Notes under the pieces: model-generated
Seen by the model: only the letters and a program-made list of their open reading frames with translations
Database searches by the model: none
What the model was told of the DNA's origin: nothing
Program-made: the position numbers and the translations under genes
In this document: piece by piece, positions 43,799 through 53,452 of the stretch
Numbering within the stretch: position 1 is the first letter of the stretch
Layout of the letters: the number at the start of each line of letters is the position of its first letter
DNA from: Sulfitobacter noctilucae
Lineage (GTDB): Bacteria; Pseudomonadota; Alphaproteobacteria; Rhodobacterales; Rhodobacteraceae
DNA: 64,000 nt
Direction of reading: 5' to 3'
Assembly: GCF_000622365.1 (NCBI RefSeq)
Contig: NZ_JASC01000014.1
Span: 682,001-746,000 of the forward strand

Positions 43799-43915
43799 AC
43801 GCTGCGGCATATGATCTTTTGACAGGCCCCCAGTTCCGGTGCATCTTCCTGTGAAAGGTGGTGACGGAATGCGCAAGACAGTCCGCTCTGCCAGATGAGG
43901 GAGGGGCTGACGCAC

Positions 43916-44281
43916 ATGGGCAAACATGTTGTGCTGGTTGAGGATGAACAAAACATCGCAGAGGCGATCCGCTTTCTGCTGTCCAACGAGGGATGGCGGG
44001 TTGAGATGCTGGCCAACGGGTCGTCGGCGGTGGAGGTGATCCGCAAGGCGACACCCGATCTGGTGATGCTGGATGTGATGCTGCCCGGCAAAAGCGGGTT
44101 CGAGATTTTGCACGAATTACGTGCTGATCCTGCTTCCGCAGAATTGCCTGTGCTGATGCTGACCGCGCGCGGGCAGGCGCGCGACCGTGAAATGGCTGAA
44201 AAGGCGGGGGTCAGCCGCTTTATGACCAAACCCTTTTCCAACGCCGAGATGCTGGATGCGGTGCGCGCGCTGACCTGCTGA
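43916..44281 (+). CDS. Receiver-domain-only response regulator
   Basis: A 121-residue single-domain receiver. Acidic pocket residues are in LVEDEQN, the phospho-acceptor is Asp53 in LVMLDVMLPG, and the switch Lys105 is in RFMTKPFSN. It has no output domain, so it would act by protein contacts or as a phosphate relay. It lies 330 bp before a hybrid symporter-kinase gene. ATG 43916 is used because GGAGGGG is upstream; ATG 43895 is an alternative. Confidence 0.9.
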   Translation: MGKHVVLVEDEQNIAEAIRFLLSNEGWRVEMLANGSSAVEVIRKATPDLVMLDVMLPGKSGFEILHELRADPASAELPVLMLTARGQARDREMAEKAGVSRFMTKPFSNAEMLDAVRALTC

Positions 44282-44311
44282 TCGGCGTCACCTGCCGCAA
44301 GAGGTCTGCGC

Positions 44312-44614
44312 ATGTCCAACCGTCCTGTCTTTCTCGCCCGTCAAAGCTATCGCCAACGGCGCATCATGGATGCGGTGCGGTTGCTGCCGTTTCTGGGAGC
44401 GGCCTTGTGGATGGTGCCTCTGGTCTGGCCGACCTCTGCAATACCTGTCGAGACTGCAACGGGTTCTGCCGGGCCAGTCCGCATGAGCACGGCATTGCTT
44501 TATATCTTTTGCATATGGGGGGGGCTGGTTTGCGCAGCCTTCGGCCTGTGGTTGCGCAGCCGGGGCACCGCCGTCGTTGACCCGCTTGCCGCATCGCCGG
44601 GCTCTTTGGACTGA
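44312..44614 (+). CDS. Small two-helix membrane protein
   Basis: A 100-residue protein with two hydrophobic segments (about 23-42 and 60-82) and no recognised family. Its stop TGA overlaps the ATG of the symporter-kinase, so the pair is coupled and it may be a small subunit or accessory to the transporter domain, like the small partners of some SSS family symporters. This role is inferred only from the overlap. Confidence 0.72.
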   Translation: MSNRPVFLARQSYRQRRIMDAVRLLPFLGAALWMVPLVWPTSAIPVETATGSAGPVRMSTALLYIFCIWGGLVCAAFGLWLRSRGTAVVDPLAASPGSLD

Positions 44615-47355
44615 TGGTGGGGCTGAACCAACTGGTTCTGGTCTGTCTGACCTATGTGGTGTTCTTGTTCGGCATCGCGTTTCTGGCAGAGCGTGCCGCG
44701 ATGAGCGGCCGCTGGTCTGCAGTCCTGCGGGCACCGGTGATCTATACGCTGTCGCTGTCGATCTATTGCACGGCATGGACCTTCTATGGCGCTGTCGGCT
44801 ATGCCGCGCGGTCGGGGCTGGAATATGTGACCATCTACCTTGGTCCTTCGCTGGTCATAATCGGATGGTGGTGGGTCTTGCGCCGTCTGGTCAGCATCGG
44901 ACGCAGCCATCGCGTCACCTCGATTGCGGATCTGATTTCGTCGCGTTACGGCAAATCCAACGGTTTGGCCATTGTGGTCACCCTAATGGCTGTCATCGGT
45001 GTGACGCCCTATATTGCGTTGCAATTGCAATCGGTTGTGCTGTCGATCTCTATCTTTTCCATACCCGAGATCGGAGGGGACGGCGCAGATGCTGCCAGTT
45101 CGTTCAACCCTACGCAGGCGGCATTCTGGGTGGCGATGGGCCTTGCGCTTTTCACCGTGCTGTTTGGCACCCGCACGCTGAACGTGAACGAACGCCAGCA
45201 CGGCATTGTCATCGCTGTTGCTGTCGAGTCGGTCGTCAAGCTTGTCGCTCTTCTTGCGGTGGGCATCTTTGTCGTCTGGGGATTGGCAGGCGGACCGTCA
45301 GAGACACTTGCGCGTATCGACGCCTCGGCCATCGGAACATGGGAGGTGCAAAGCAGCCGTTGGGCCACCCTGACGCTGCTCTCGGCGGCGGCTTTCATCT
45401 GCCTGCCGCGCATGTTTCAGGTCATGGTGGTCGAGAATGACGACGAGCGATATCTACAGATCGCCTCATGGGCCTTTCCCACCTATCTTTTGCTGATGAG
45501 CCTTTTTGTTGTGCCGATCGCCGTTGTCGGCCTCGATCTGCTGCCTGCGGGGTCCAACCCGGATCTTTTTGTCTTGTCGCTGCCGCTAAGCCAGAACCAG
45601 AACGGGCTGGCGATGCTCTCCTTTCTGGGTGGGTTCTCTTCGGCCACGTCGATGGTGATCGTGGCCACGCTGGCGCTGAGCACGATGGTCAGCAACCATA
45701 TTGTGATGCCGGTTTGGTTGGCGCTTCGGCAAGGCGGGGCATCGCAGTCAGGCGACGTGCGTAGTGTGGTGATCCGGGCGCGGCGGCTGTCGATCCTGAT
45801 GATTATCGCGTTGGGTTTTTCTTATTATCGCGCCTCGGGCGGCGGTGGGGCACTGGCGGCTATCGGCACGATCAGCTTTTGTGGTGTAGCACAGTTCCTT
45901 CCTGTCCTGATGGGCGGGATCTTCTGGCGCGGAGCGACGCACAGCGGCGCTTTTGCCGGATTGTTTGTGGGGTTCGGACTTTGGATATTCACACTACTGT
46001 TGCCCAGTTTCGGACGAGACGCCGTTCTGCCCTCCGAGATTTTTGAGCAGGAGCTCTTTGGGCTTAGCATCCTGCGCCCCGAAGCGCTGTTCGGGATTGA
46101 GGGCATTGACCCGCTGGTCCACGCCGCGTTCTGGAGCCTGTCTCTCAATACGCTGGTATTTGTTGTGGTTTCTCTCATAACCTTCCCGGACCCGATTGAA
46201 CGCCTTCAGGGTGCCCAATTTGTCAATGTGCTGGAACACGCCGGCCCCTCACGGGTGTGGACCACCTCGGCCGCGGCGGCGGAAGACCTGATGATCATGA
46301 CCCAACGCATATTGGGTGCCCCAGATGCGCAGCGGTTTTTCAAAGCGGAGGCCAAGCGTCAGGGAGTAGGCGGGCAATTGCCAGAACCCACGCCTTCTTT
46401 TGTTCAGGCTCTTGAGAGGGAATTGGCAGGATCTGTCGGGGCGGCAACCGCCCATGCGATGATTTCGCAGATCGTGGGCGGCACATCGGTATCGGTGCAG
46501 GATTTGCTGGCGGTTGCGGACGAATCTGCGCAAATGCTGGAATATTCAAACCAGCTTGAACAGAAATCCCGCGAGTTATCCGTGACCGCGGCACAGCTGC
46601 GGTCTGCCAATGAAAAGCTGACCCAGCTCAGCCTGCAAAAGGATGCGTTTCTGAGCCAGATCAGCCATGAGCTGCGCACGCCTATGACCTCGATCCGGTC
46701 GTTCTCGGAGATTTTGCGCGACGGTTCGACGATGACAGAGCAGGACAAGACACGCTATGTGTCCATCATTCACACAGAAACCATCCGTCTGACCCGTTTG
46801 CTGGATGACCTGCTGGATCTGTCGGTGCTTGAGAATGGTCAGGTTTCCCTGCATCTGGCGCGCGCGTCACTGGCCGACGTGATGGAACGGGCCGTCACTG
46901 CCGCCCTTGCTGGCTCGGATCAGCCGCTTGAGGTGAAGATCGGTACGATTGAGCCGCCGGTGGATCTTTATAGTGATCTGGACCGGCTTGTGCAGGTCTT
47001 CATCAATCTAATCCGAAATGCGCAGAAATACTGCGAAGCGGAAAGCCCGCAGCTGGACATTAGTGCACAACGGGACGGCGGTGATCTGGTGATTGACTTC
47101 GCTGACAATGGTGCTGGCATCGCAGCGGACGCGCAGGCGGTCATCTTTGAGAAGTTCTACCGGGTACCTGGTGCGCAGGGCGAGGGGGCAGGTCTGGGCC
47201 TTGCCATTTGCCACGAGATCATGATCCGTTTGGGGGGGAGCATCAGCTGTCTGTCCGGGCAATCATCGCAGAGGGGCGGCACCACCTTTCGCGTGCGTCT
47301 GCCCGCAACGGCACTGGCCGAGGGGACAGCACGAACAGCGGCTTCGGCGGGATGA
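44614..47355 (+). CDS. Na+/solute symporter-histidine kinase hybrid (CrbS/CbrA-like)
   Basis: A 913-residue membrane protein. Residues about 1-520 are a sodium:solute symporter (SSS) domain with many hydrophobic helices; about 620-680 is coiled-coil; the HisKA box FLSQISHELRTPMTSIRSFSE carries His685, the N-box is INLIRNAQKYCEA, and G boxes DNGAGIA and GAGLGLAICHEI complete the kinase. CrbS/CbrA-type proteins couple solute movement to signalling and control acetate or carbon use. The cognate regulator is probably the receiver-only protein encoded upstream. No receiver is attached here. Confidence 0.93.
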   Translation: MVGLNQLVLVCLTYVVFLFGIAFLAERAAMSGRWSAVLRAPVIYTLSLSIYCTAWTFYGAVGYAARSGLEYVTIYLGPSLVIIGWWWVLRRLVSIGRSHRVTSIADLISSRYGKSNGLAIVVTLMAVIGVTPYIALQLQSVVLSISIFSIPEIGGDGADAASSFNPTQAAFWVAMGLALFTVLFGTRTLNVNERQHGIVIAVAVESVVKLVALLAVGIFVVWGLAGGPSETLARIDASAIGTWEVQSSRWATLTLLSAAAFICLPRMFQVMVVENDDERYLQIASWAFPTYLLLMSLFVVPIAVVGLDLLPAGSNPDLFVLSLPLSQNQNGLAMLSFLGGFSSATSMVIVATLALSTMVSNHIVMPVWLALRQGGASQSGDVRSVVIRARRLSILMIIALGFSYYRASGGGGALAAIGTISFCGVAQFLPVLMGGIFWRGATHSGAFAGLFVGFGLWIFTLLLPSFGRDAVLPSEIFEQELFGLSILRPEALFGIEGIDPLVHAAFWSLSLNTLVFVVVSLITFPDPIERLQGAQFVNVLEHAGPSRVWTTSAAAAEDLMIMTQRILGAPDAQRFFKAEAKRQGVGGQLPEPTPSFVQALERELAGSVGAATAHAMISQIVGGTSVSVQDLLAVADESAQMLEYSNQLEQKSRELSVTAAQLRSANEKLTQLSLQKDAFLSQISHELRTPMTSIRSFSEILRDGSTMTEQDKTRYVSIIHTETIRLTRLLDDLLDLSVLENGQVSLHLARASLADVMERAVTAALAGSDQPLEVKIGTIEPPVDLYSDLDRLVQVFINLIRNAQKYCEAESPQLDISAQRDGGDLVIDFADNGAGIAADAQAVIFEKFYRVPGAQGEGAGLGLAICHEIMIRLGGSISCLSGQSSQRGGTTFRVRLPATALAEGTARTAASAG

Positions 47356-47450
47356 AAGCGCAAACGTAAAGGCTCTGGTAACGACTTTTGCGTTAAGCAT
47401 CAGGTCTAACACCGTCCTTGCGGACGCAGATATTTGGATCAGAGCAGCCT

Positions 47451-48659
47451 ATGACAGCGCCCGAGCCGTCAGCCCAACCGGGCGCGGATTCCCCTGGCAC
47501 GATCGTTCATCGCAAGGCCCGCGCGGGCCGGGCGGACCACCAGTCGCGGGCGATGTCGCTTTCAAAAGCGCTTCGTCTGACGCTGGCCAAGGTTGCTGAC
47601 GACCTGTTTGATATGTCGATGTCTGCGATAGCGGTGCGCAGTGAAAGCTGTGAGGGTGAAAGTCTGCAGCAAAAGCTGGCCGGGGCGGGGTTGCTGATGC
47701 TGCTCGACGGGCCGAATCGCAGCCGGGGTGCCGCGATCCTTGATGTGCCGCTTGTGACCGGACTGATCCAGCAGCAAACCATGGGAAAGGTTTTGCCGGG
47801 GGAGAGTGATCCGGCCCGCGTGATGACGCCCACGGATGCTGCCATCACCGCACCGTTTCTGGATCGGCTACTGCTGCGTGCTACTCCGTTACCGGATGAC
47901 AGCAAGGATCAAGCGCTGATCTCAGGCTACCATTTTGGCGCATGGATCGAAGACCCGCGTGTGCTGTGCATGGCGCTTGAGGCGCATAGCTATGAGATCA
48001 TCTACATGTCGCTCGATATCGCGGGCGGCGTCCAGCAAGGCAACCTGACGCTGTGCCTTCCCCATGCGGATGCAGATGCCTGTCCGGAGGGGCGCGAACC
48101 TGGCGCAACGGGGGGCGATGTCAGTCCAATAGTTGAAGCGCCGACTGCGACCCTATCAGAAACGGTCCAGAACCTCAGGGCGGATTTGCGCATCGCCTTG
48201 GCAAACCTGCGCATGCCATTGCGCACGCTCAGCCAGCTAGAGATTGGCGCAGTGATCGATCTGGGCCGCGCCGACTTTCAAGATGTGCGTATCCAAAGCC
48301 TTGACGGCGCACCCGTGGGCCGCGGTGTGTTGGGGCAGGTCGACGGTTTGCGTGCGGTACAGGCGTCCGATGTGCTGGCCAAGCCGAAGCAGCAGATGCT
48401 GGATGACACAGCCGGTTCTATGGTGGGGCTAAATGGTCCTGTCGCACCGGACCTTGGTGGTCTGAACGGATCTAGGCATGATCCGGAGCAGATGCCAGAG
48501 TTGCCGGAGATGCCTGATGTTGGTGAATTGCCCGCATTGGGGGAAAGCGAAACGGCACCGGAACTGCCGGATTTGCCCGAGTTGCCAGACCTACCGGATA
48601 TGTCGGACCTGCCCGATTTCGACGATATGCCGTCGCTCACAACTATGCAGGCGGGCTAG
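47451..48659 (+). CDS. FliM/FliN C-terminal-domain protein with acidic Leu-Pro tail
   Basis: A 402-residue protein. The middle (about 225-295) carries a FliM/FliN SpoA-type domain (LRADLRIALANLRMPLRTLSQ, then EIGAVIDLGRADFQDVRIQ). The N-terminal about 190 residues are less clear but could be a FliM-like middle domain. The last about 65 residues are a low-complexity tail with repeated PELPDLPELPDLPDM-like units. No flagellar genes are next to it. ATG 47451 was chosen over an upstream TTG. It may be a switch component or an adaptor for another SpoA-using machine. Confidence 0.8.
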   Translation: MTAPEPSAQPGADSPGTIVHRKARAGRADHQSRAMSLSKALRLTLAKVADDLFDMSMSAIAVRSESCEGESLQQKLAGAGLLMLLDGPNRSRGAAILDVPLVTGLIQQQTMGKVLPGESDPARVMTPTDAAITAPFLDRLLLRATPLPDDSKDQALISGYHFGAWIEDPRVLCMALEAHSYEIIYMSLDIAGGVQQGNLTLCLPHADADACPEGREPGATGGDVSPIVEAPTATLSETVQNLRADLRIALANLRMPLRTLSQLEIGAVIDLGRADFQDVRIQSLDGAPVGRGVLGQVDGLRAVQASDVLAKPKQQMLDDTAGSMVGLNGPVAPDLGGLNGSRHDPEQMPELPEMPDVGELPALGESETAPELPDLPELPDLPDMSDLPDFDDMPSLTTMQAG

Positions 48660-48686
48660 GCCAGCGCGGTCCGCCCGTAGAACGCT

Positions 48687-49109
48687 TTAAACAAAGGGCT
48701 CCGCAAGCACACCGCGCATGTGGCTCAGATCGTATCCCGCATCTCGCGCTGTATTGATAATCTGATCCGCATCGCGTGTTCCTGCCTCACCCAAAGCCCA
48801 CGCGATGGTCGAGCGGGTGCCAGAGGCGCAATAGGCCAGCGTCACGGCTTCAGTCCCAGCCCCCAGACTGCGGTTTTGTGCAATCACATCCGGCACCATG
48901 CTTTGATGCGTCAGTGGTTGCTCGGCAAACGTCAGACCTGCCGCTTCGGCCGCCGTGCGGATGGCTGCGGCGGTATGGCTTGGTGGCACCTCGGCATCGG
49001 GGCGATTACACAGAATGTGGGTGATACCAGCAGCGCGCAATTCGGCCATATCGGCGGGATCAATCTGCGGACTGACGTAGAAGGTCGGGGTAAGCTGTCG
49101 AATATCCAT
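48687..49109 (-). CDS. TIGR01244/DUF442-type phosphatase-like (beta-lactamase hydrolase-like) protein
   Basis: A 140-residue small protein of the BLH family, related to dual-specificity phosphatases. ITHILCNRPDAEVPPS is characteristic and the P-loop reads AYCASGTRST, keeping Cys-x5-Arg. The His before the Cys found in classical phosphatases is Tyr here. In related proteins a rhodanese-like or phosphatase role has been proposed, sometimes linked to sulfur oxidation. It stands between a FliM-like gene (convergent) and a small membrane gene. Confidence 0.85.
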   Translation of the reverse strand: MDIRQLTPTFYVSPQIDPADMAELRAAGITHILCNRPDAEVPPSHTAAAIRTAAEAAGLTFAEQPLTHQSMVPDVIAQNRSLGAGTEAVTLAYCASGTRSTIAWALGEAGTRDADQIINTARDAGYDLSHMRGVLAEPFV

Positions 49110-49167
49110 GCGACTGATCTACGCAAGCGCCGGGGCGCTGTCCAGCCTTTGGCGCAAAGGCCCGACG

Positions 49168-49407
49168 TCAGGCCAGAAAAATACCCACGATTACCATCAT
49201 CAGGCCGATCACAGACAAAAACAGCGCGCCAAGGTTCAACGGCAGCGCCGATTGCAGGACCTTGCGCATCGCCTCGTCATCCAGCTTGGCGCGTTTGGCG
49301 CGGCTGACGCGCAGGATGCACCATATCAATCCGATCAGCCCCAGGAGCGAAATCGCCGCGCCGGACCAGATGATGATGTCAAAAACGGATGTGCTCTGGG
49401 TCTCCAT
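49168..49407 (-). CDS. Small conserved two-helix membrane protein
   Basis: A 79-residue protein with hydrophobic segments at about 8-32 and 56-78 separated by a basic loop (RVSRAKRAKLDDEAMRKVLQ). Proteins of this pattern are common near gapR in Rhodobacteraceae, to my knowledge without function. The ATG at 49405-49407 has only a weak site. The gene is divergent from gapR by about 105 bp. Confidence 0.75.
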   Translation of the reverse strand: METQSTSVFDIIIWSGAAISLLGLIGLIWCILRVSRAKRAKLDDEAMRKVLQSALPLNLGALFLSVIGLMMVIVGIFLA

Positions 49408-49513
49408 GGACGATTGGCTACGCCAAGTCGCCGGCAGTGGCAAGGGTGCCTTGCGGGGCGCGGGCGTCGCGGGTACTCAGGCGCAAATTATTCCCAACCG
49501 CAGGACAGGCCAG

Positions 49514-49798
49514 ATGAGCGATCAATCCACCAACCCCGAAGTCGTCGAAAGCGCCGGCGACGCGACCTACCGCGTCACAGCCAATGAATTGCGCCAGTTT
49601 GTCGAGCGGATCGAGCGGCTGGATGCCGAGAAAAAGGATCTGGCCGAGCAGCAAAAGGAAGTCATGGCTGAAGCCAAGTCCCGCGGCTATGACACCAAGG
49701 TGCTGCGCAAGGTGATCGCCCTGCGCAAACGCGATGCAGATGATATTGCCGAAGAAGAAGCGGTGATGGAGATGTACAAGGAAGCGCTGGGCATGTGA
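49514..49798 (+). CDS. gapR: GapR-family nucleoid-associated protein (DUF2312)
   Basis: A 94-residue helical protein. VTANELRQFVERIERLDAEK is the DUF2312 signature, continuing to AKSRGYDTKVLRKVIALRKR and the acidic end. The family includes Caulobacter GapR, which binds overtwisted DNA ahead of replication and transcription. A GGACAGGCC sequence precedes the ATG. It is monocistronic between the small membrane protein and trigger factor. Confidence 0.95.
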   Translation: MSDQSTNPEVVESAGDATYRVTANELRQFVERIERLDAEKKDLAEQQKEVMAEAKSRGYDTKVLRKVIALRKRDADDIAEEEAVMEMYKEALGM

Positions 49799-49943
49799 GC
49801 CTGGCCACGCCTTCGACGGGCATCCGGGGACTGCGTAAAACAGGCCACACAAAGGCCTCTTGCACCTTGTCACCCAGCCCAATAGAAGGATGCAAATTTT
49901 CCCCCGCGCGGACCCCCGCGCGGCTTATTTCTATGGAGCACAC

Positions 49944-51278
49944 ATGCAGGTCAACGAGACGCTGAACGAAGGTCTGAAACGCGGCTACGCCATCACGGTT
50001 ACAGCCGCCGAGCTGGACGCGAAGGTCAACGAAAAACTGGCCGAGGCACAGCCAGAAGTCGAAATGAAGGGCTTTCGCAAAGGCAAGGTCCCGATGGCAT
50101 TGCTGAAAAAGCAGTTCGGCCAGCGGATCATGGGCGAAGCGATGCAGGAAAGCATCGATGGCGCGATGTCCGAGCATTTCGAAAAATCAGGCGACCGCCC
50201 CGCGATGCAGCCTGACGTCAAGATGACCAACGAAGACTGGAAAGAAGGCGACGATGTCGAGGTCACAATGACCTATGAAGCGCTGCCCGAGATCCCTGAG
50301 ATCGATATGTCCAAGATCGAGCTTGAGCGCATGGTCGTTAAAGCCGAGGACGAAGCCGTTGAAGAGGCGCTCGCCAATCTGGCCGAAACCGCACAGGACT
50401 TTAAAGCCCGCAAGAAAGGCTCCAAGGCCAAGGACGGCGATCAGGTCACGATGGATTTTGTCGGCAAGGTGGACGGTGAAGCGTTTGAAGGCGGCTCTGC
50501 CGAAGATTTCCCGCTGGTTCTGGGGTCGGGTAACTTTATCCCCGGTTTTGAAGAGCAGTTGGTCGGTGTGAAAGCGGGCGAGGAAAAGTCTGTTACGGTG
50601 ACGTTCCCCGAGGAATATCAGGCCGAGCATCTAGCCGGCAAAGAAGCCGTGTTTGACTGCACGATCAAAGAAGTGTCCGAGCCTGTGGCCGCCGAGATCA
50701 ACGATGAGTTGGCGACCAAGTTCGGCGCAGAAGACCTTGCCGGTCTGAAAGCCCAGATCGCCGAGCGTCTGGAAGCCGAATATGCGGGTGCGTCCCGTGC
50801 TGTCATGAAGCGTGGTCTGCTCGACGCGCTGGACAAGATGGTGGATTTCGATCTGCCACCTTCACTGCTGGATGCAGAAGCGGGTCAGATCGCGCATCAG
50901 CTGTGGCACGAGGACAACCCTGACGTCGAAGGCCATGATCACCCCGAGATCGAGACAACCGAAGAGCACAAAAAGCTGGCCACACGCCGCGTGCGTTTGG
51001 GTCTTTTGCTGGCCGAGATCGGTCAGAAGGCAGAGGTTGAAGTCTCTGACGCGGAGATGACGCAGGCGATCATGGCGCAGGCGCGTCAGTATCCCGGTCA
51101 GGAGCGTCAGTTCTTTGAATTCGTGCAGCAGAACCAGCAGATGCAGCAGCAGCTGCGTGCGCCTTTGTTCGAAGACAAGGTGATCGACCATATCGCAGAG
51201 AATGCGAAAGTGTCCGAGAAAGAAGTCTCGAAGGACGATCTGCAGAAAGCCGTTGAGGCGCTTGAAGACGCTGAGTAA
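49944..51278 (+). CDS. tig: Trigger factor
   Basis: A 444-residue ribosome-associated chaperone. The ribosome-binding signature GFRKGKVPM is near residue 40, the FKBP-like prolyl isomerase domain is around 145-230 ([20 protein letters not shown], then [18 protein letters not shown]), and the long helical C-terminal domain follows. GGAG is six bases before the ATG at 49944. A strong terminator follows. In this segment it is not beside clpP, unlike in many bacteria. Confidence 0.97.
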   Translation: MQVNETLNEGLKRGYAITVTAAELDAKVNEKLAEAQPEVEMKGFRKGKVPMALLKKQFGQRIMGEAMQESIDGAMSEHFEKSGDRPAMQPDVKMTNEDWKEGDDVEVTMTYEALPEIPEIDMSKIELERMVVKAEDEAVEEALANLAETAQDFKARKKGSKAKDGDQVTMDFVGKVDGEAFEGGSAEDFPLVLGSGNFIPGFEEQLVGVKAGEEKSVTVTFPEEYQAEHLAGKEAVFDCTIKEVSEPVAAEINDELATKFGAEDLAGLKAQIAERLEAEYAGASRAVMKRGLLDALDKMVDFDLPPSLLDAEAGQIAHQLWHEDNPDVEGHDHPEIETTEEHKKLATRRVRLGLLLAEIGQKAEVEVSDAEMTQAIMAQARQYPGQERQFFEFVQQNQQMQQQLRAPLFEDKVIDHIAENAKVSEKEVSKDDLQKAVEALEDAE

Positions 51279-51300
51279 ATTCTCAGTAATGTGATTTAGA

Positions 51301-51330
51301 AAAGCCCCGCAGTTTTGCGGGGCTTTTTTC
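51301..51330 (+). terminator. Rho-independent terminator of tig
   Basis: AAAAGCCCCGCA-GTTT-TGCGGGGCTTTTTT: a perfect GC stem followed by a T-run, 22 bp after the tig stop. Confidence 0.95.
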
Positions 51331-51396
51331 TTGGGATCGGCCTTCTGTTTTGATCGGCCAGTTCCGGGGCAGGGACGATGCACCGCGTGCGTCGGG

Positions 51397-51876
51397 CTAG
51401 CCGGGCCGCAGACCTGTCTCCACCAACATGCCGTGCCGCTTGGCCTCGTAATAATAACCGCGGGCGTACCATTTGATCGCGGTGGCATGGTCTCCGTTCG
51501 ACAAAAGCCAGGCTCCGCGCAGGTATTTAAGCGCGTATTGCAGGTTGGTATCGGCATCGAGCAAATCGCCGGGTTTGCCGCGAAACCCCATCGAACGGGC
51601 TGTGGCAGGCAAGATCTGCAGCAGGCCGTAGTAGGGACCGTTGCGTGCTTTGGGTTGATGCGTGCTTTCGCGAATGGCAAGCCGGTGCACCAGAGCGCGG
51701 GGCAGGTCGTAGTGATCTGACCACTGGTTGATCTTGGCACGGAGTTGCGGGGTCTCGTTCGGATAGAGAGGGGGCTCGTGGCGTTCTGGTACGCTGTCGG
51801 GAGCATCTTTGACCGTGCAGGCGCTCAGCGCCGCGCAGCCTAGCACAACAAAGGTACGGCGTGAGAGATGGGACAT
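51397..51876 (-). CDS. Lytic transglycosylase (SLT domain) lipoprotein
   Basis: A 159-residue protein. A lipobox LSAC at residues about 17-20 follows a Tat-like RRTFVVLGCAA start, so it is likely a lipoprotein. The SLT fold has catalytic Glu in LAIRESTHQPKARNG and motif YYGLLQILPATARSMGF, followed by NLQYALKYLRG. It cleaves peptidoglycan glycan chains in the periplasm. It is a short member, close to the minimum SLT size. Convergent with tig and separated from it by the terminator. Confidence 0.9.
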   Translation of the reverse strand: MSHLSRRTFVVLGCAALSACTVKDAPDSVPERHEPPLYPNETPQLRAKINQWSDHYDLPRALVHRLAIRESTHQPKARNGPYYGLLQILPATARSMGFRGKPGDLLDADTNLQYALKYLRGAWLLSNGDHATAIKWYARGYYYEAKRHGMLVETGLRPG

Positions 51877-52086
51877 GACCGTGGCATTCTATCTAGGAAC
51901 AGCTATCGCCCGAGCGATGCAGCGACTGCCGTGAACGTGCAAGCGAGATATGCGCGGGGGTGGAAAGTGGCGCGAAATCGCCCATAGCCCTGCATATTGC
52001 TGCCATAAACCAAGGTTAAACTGTCTCCTACCTCAGAGCGTCGCATGTATTTCCGCGACAGCACCAATTTATTGGAGACGTGAGAC

Positions 52087-52446
52087 ATGGAGTACGGGAA
52101 GAAGAAGCCAATTCAGGGCAAGAACGGCTATGAAAAGACGGCTTTGACGATGAAGACCATCTCGGAATTACTGGCCGATGAAGGCACGAGTATGGAAGAA
52201 TTGACCAAGTCTCAAACGCCAGCGGAGCAAAACGCGGACACCTGGGAAACCCCCTGCGCGACTGTGGTGCCGAAACGGCCTGTTCTCCAACAACCGCCGC
52301 ATATGCAGGCGACGTCTGCGCCGCAGCACGCCGTCCCGTCTAAAGCAGCGACACTGCCTCCTATCGCCCCTACCGGAGCAGAGGCGGGCAAAGCGACTTA
52401 TATTGAGAAACCACGGTCTTTGCTTAGCCGGTTAATCGGAAAATAG
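52087..52446 (+). CDS. Hypothetical Pro/Ala-rich small protein
   Basis: A 119-residue protein that I do not recognise. The first 45 residues are mixed charged with a helix-prone stretch KTISELLADEGTSMEEL, the central 50 are Pro-rich and probably disordered, and the C-terminus ends in a short basic KPRSLLSRLIGK, which could be an amphipathic membrane or partner tag. A GGAGACG ribosome site precedes the ATG, and a terminator follows, so it looks expressed. Confidence 0.7.
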   Translation: MEYGKKKPIQGKNGYEKTALTMKTISELLADEGTSMEELTKSQTPAEQNADTWETPCATVVPKRPVLQQPPHMQATSAPQHAVPSKAATLPPIAPTGAEAGKATYIEKPRSLLSRLIGK

Positions 52447-52484
52447 GCAGGGAACACCGTTGGCCAGCAGGCCTTGTAAACGGA

Positions 52485-52513
52485 AAACGCCGCGCTGAAC
52501 CAGCGCGGCGTTT
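52485..52513. terminator. Bidirectional terminator between the hypothetical gene and rplI
   Basis: A 13 bp perfect stem AAACGCCGCGCTG / CAGCGCGGCGTTT with loop AAC, in the gap between convergent genes. Confidence 0.9.
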
Positions 52514-52542
52514 CTGTATTTGCGGTAAAGGCGGGGTCGCGA

Positions 52543-53184
52543 TTAGTCGCGTGCGCCTTCAACGATGTTGTCGGGTGTGTCGTCGGGCGAAACGCCTGCA
52601 GAATCTGCAAGGCTATCGTCGTCGGACGCAGCAGCGCCAATATCGTCAAACAGTTCTGCGATTTCGAAGTCTGCAGCGGCTTCTTCTTCGGCAGCCATCT
52701 CCTGGATGGACTTACCGGAGGCCTGAAGTTCTGCTTCTTCAGGTGAACGGGCGACGTTCAGCTGAATGGTTGCTTCGACTTCGGGGTGCAGAACGACCGT
52801 TACGTCGTGCAGACCAAGTTCCTTGATCGGCGCGGACAGAACGACCTGCTTGCGGTCAACGGTAAAGCCAGCTTCGGTCGCGGCTTCGGCAGCGTCACGG
52901 GTGGTGACAGAGCCGTACAGCGCACCAGCGTCAGACGCAGAGCGAATCACGATGAACTGCTGACCGTTCAGGCTTTCGGACATCTTCTCGGCTTCTTTTT
53001 TGGTCTCGAGGTTTTGTGCCTCAAGCTGGGACTTGCGTCCCTCGAAAGCTTCGATGTTGGCTTTGGATGCGCTCAACGCTTTGCCCTGGGGCAGAAGGTA
53101 GTTGCGTGCATAACCCGGCTTTACGTCAACGACTTCGCCCATCTGGCCAAGCTTCGCGACGCGCTCAAGTAGGATAACGTGCAT
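52543..53184 (-). CDS. rplI: 50S ribosomal protein L9
   Basis: A 213-residue L9. [21 protein letters not shown] and [15 protein letters not shown] are the family's N-domain, a long helix follows, and the C-terminal domain is extended by an acidic tail ([20 protein letters not shown]), longer than the about 150 residues of E. coli but usual in this group. Last gene of rpsF-rpsR-rplI. Confidence 0.98.
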   Translation of the reverse strand: MHVILLERVAKLGQMGEVVDVKPGYARNYLLPQGKALSASKANIEAFEGRKSQLEAQNLETKKEAEKMSESLNGQQFIVIRSASDAGALYGSVTTRDAAEAATEAGFTVDRKQVVLSAPIKELGLHDVTVVLHPEVEATIQLNVARSPEEAELQASGKSIQEMAAEEEAAADFEIAELFDDIGAAASDDDSLADSAGVSPDDTPDNIVEGARD

Positions 53185-53195
53185 GATGGTTCTCC

Positions 53196-53423
53196 TTACT
53201 TAACGGCGTAGGGCAGCAGGGCGAGGAAGCGGGCGCGTTTAATGGCACGGGCCAGTTCACGCTGCTTTTTCGCAGAGACTGCGGTGATACGGGAAGGAAC
53301 GATTTTGCCACGCTCAGAGATGTAGCGCTGCAGCAGACGTGTGTCTTTGTAATCGATCGCAGGTGCATTGTCGCCCGAGAAGGGGCAGACTTTGCGACGG
53401 CGGAAAAATGGTTTTGCGGCCAT
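53196..53423 (-). CDS. rpsR: 30S ribosomal protein S18
   Basis: A 75-residue protein with [29 protein letters not shown] and [20 protein letters not shown]. It forms a heterodimer with S6 in the small subunit. It lies between rpsF and rplI in the canonical order on the minus strand. Confidence 0.98.
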   Translation of the reverse strand: MAAKPFFRRRKVCPFSGDNAPAIDYKDTRLLQRYISERGKIVPSRITAVSAKKQRELARAIKRARFLALLPYAVK

Positions 53424-53452
53424 GGTTTAGGTCCTTTCTCTCAAGCTATGGG

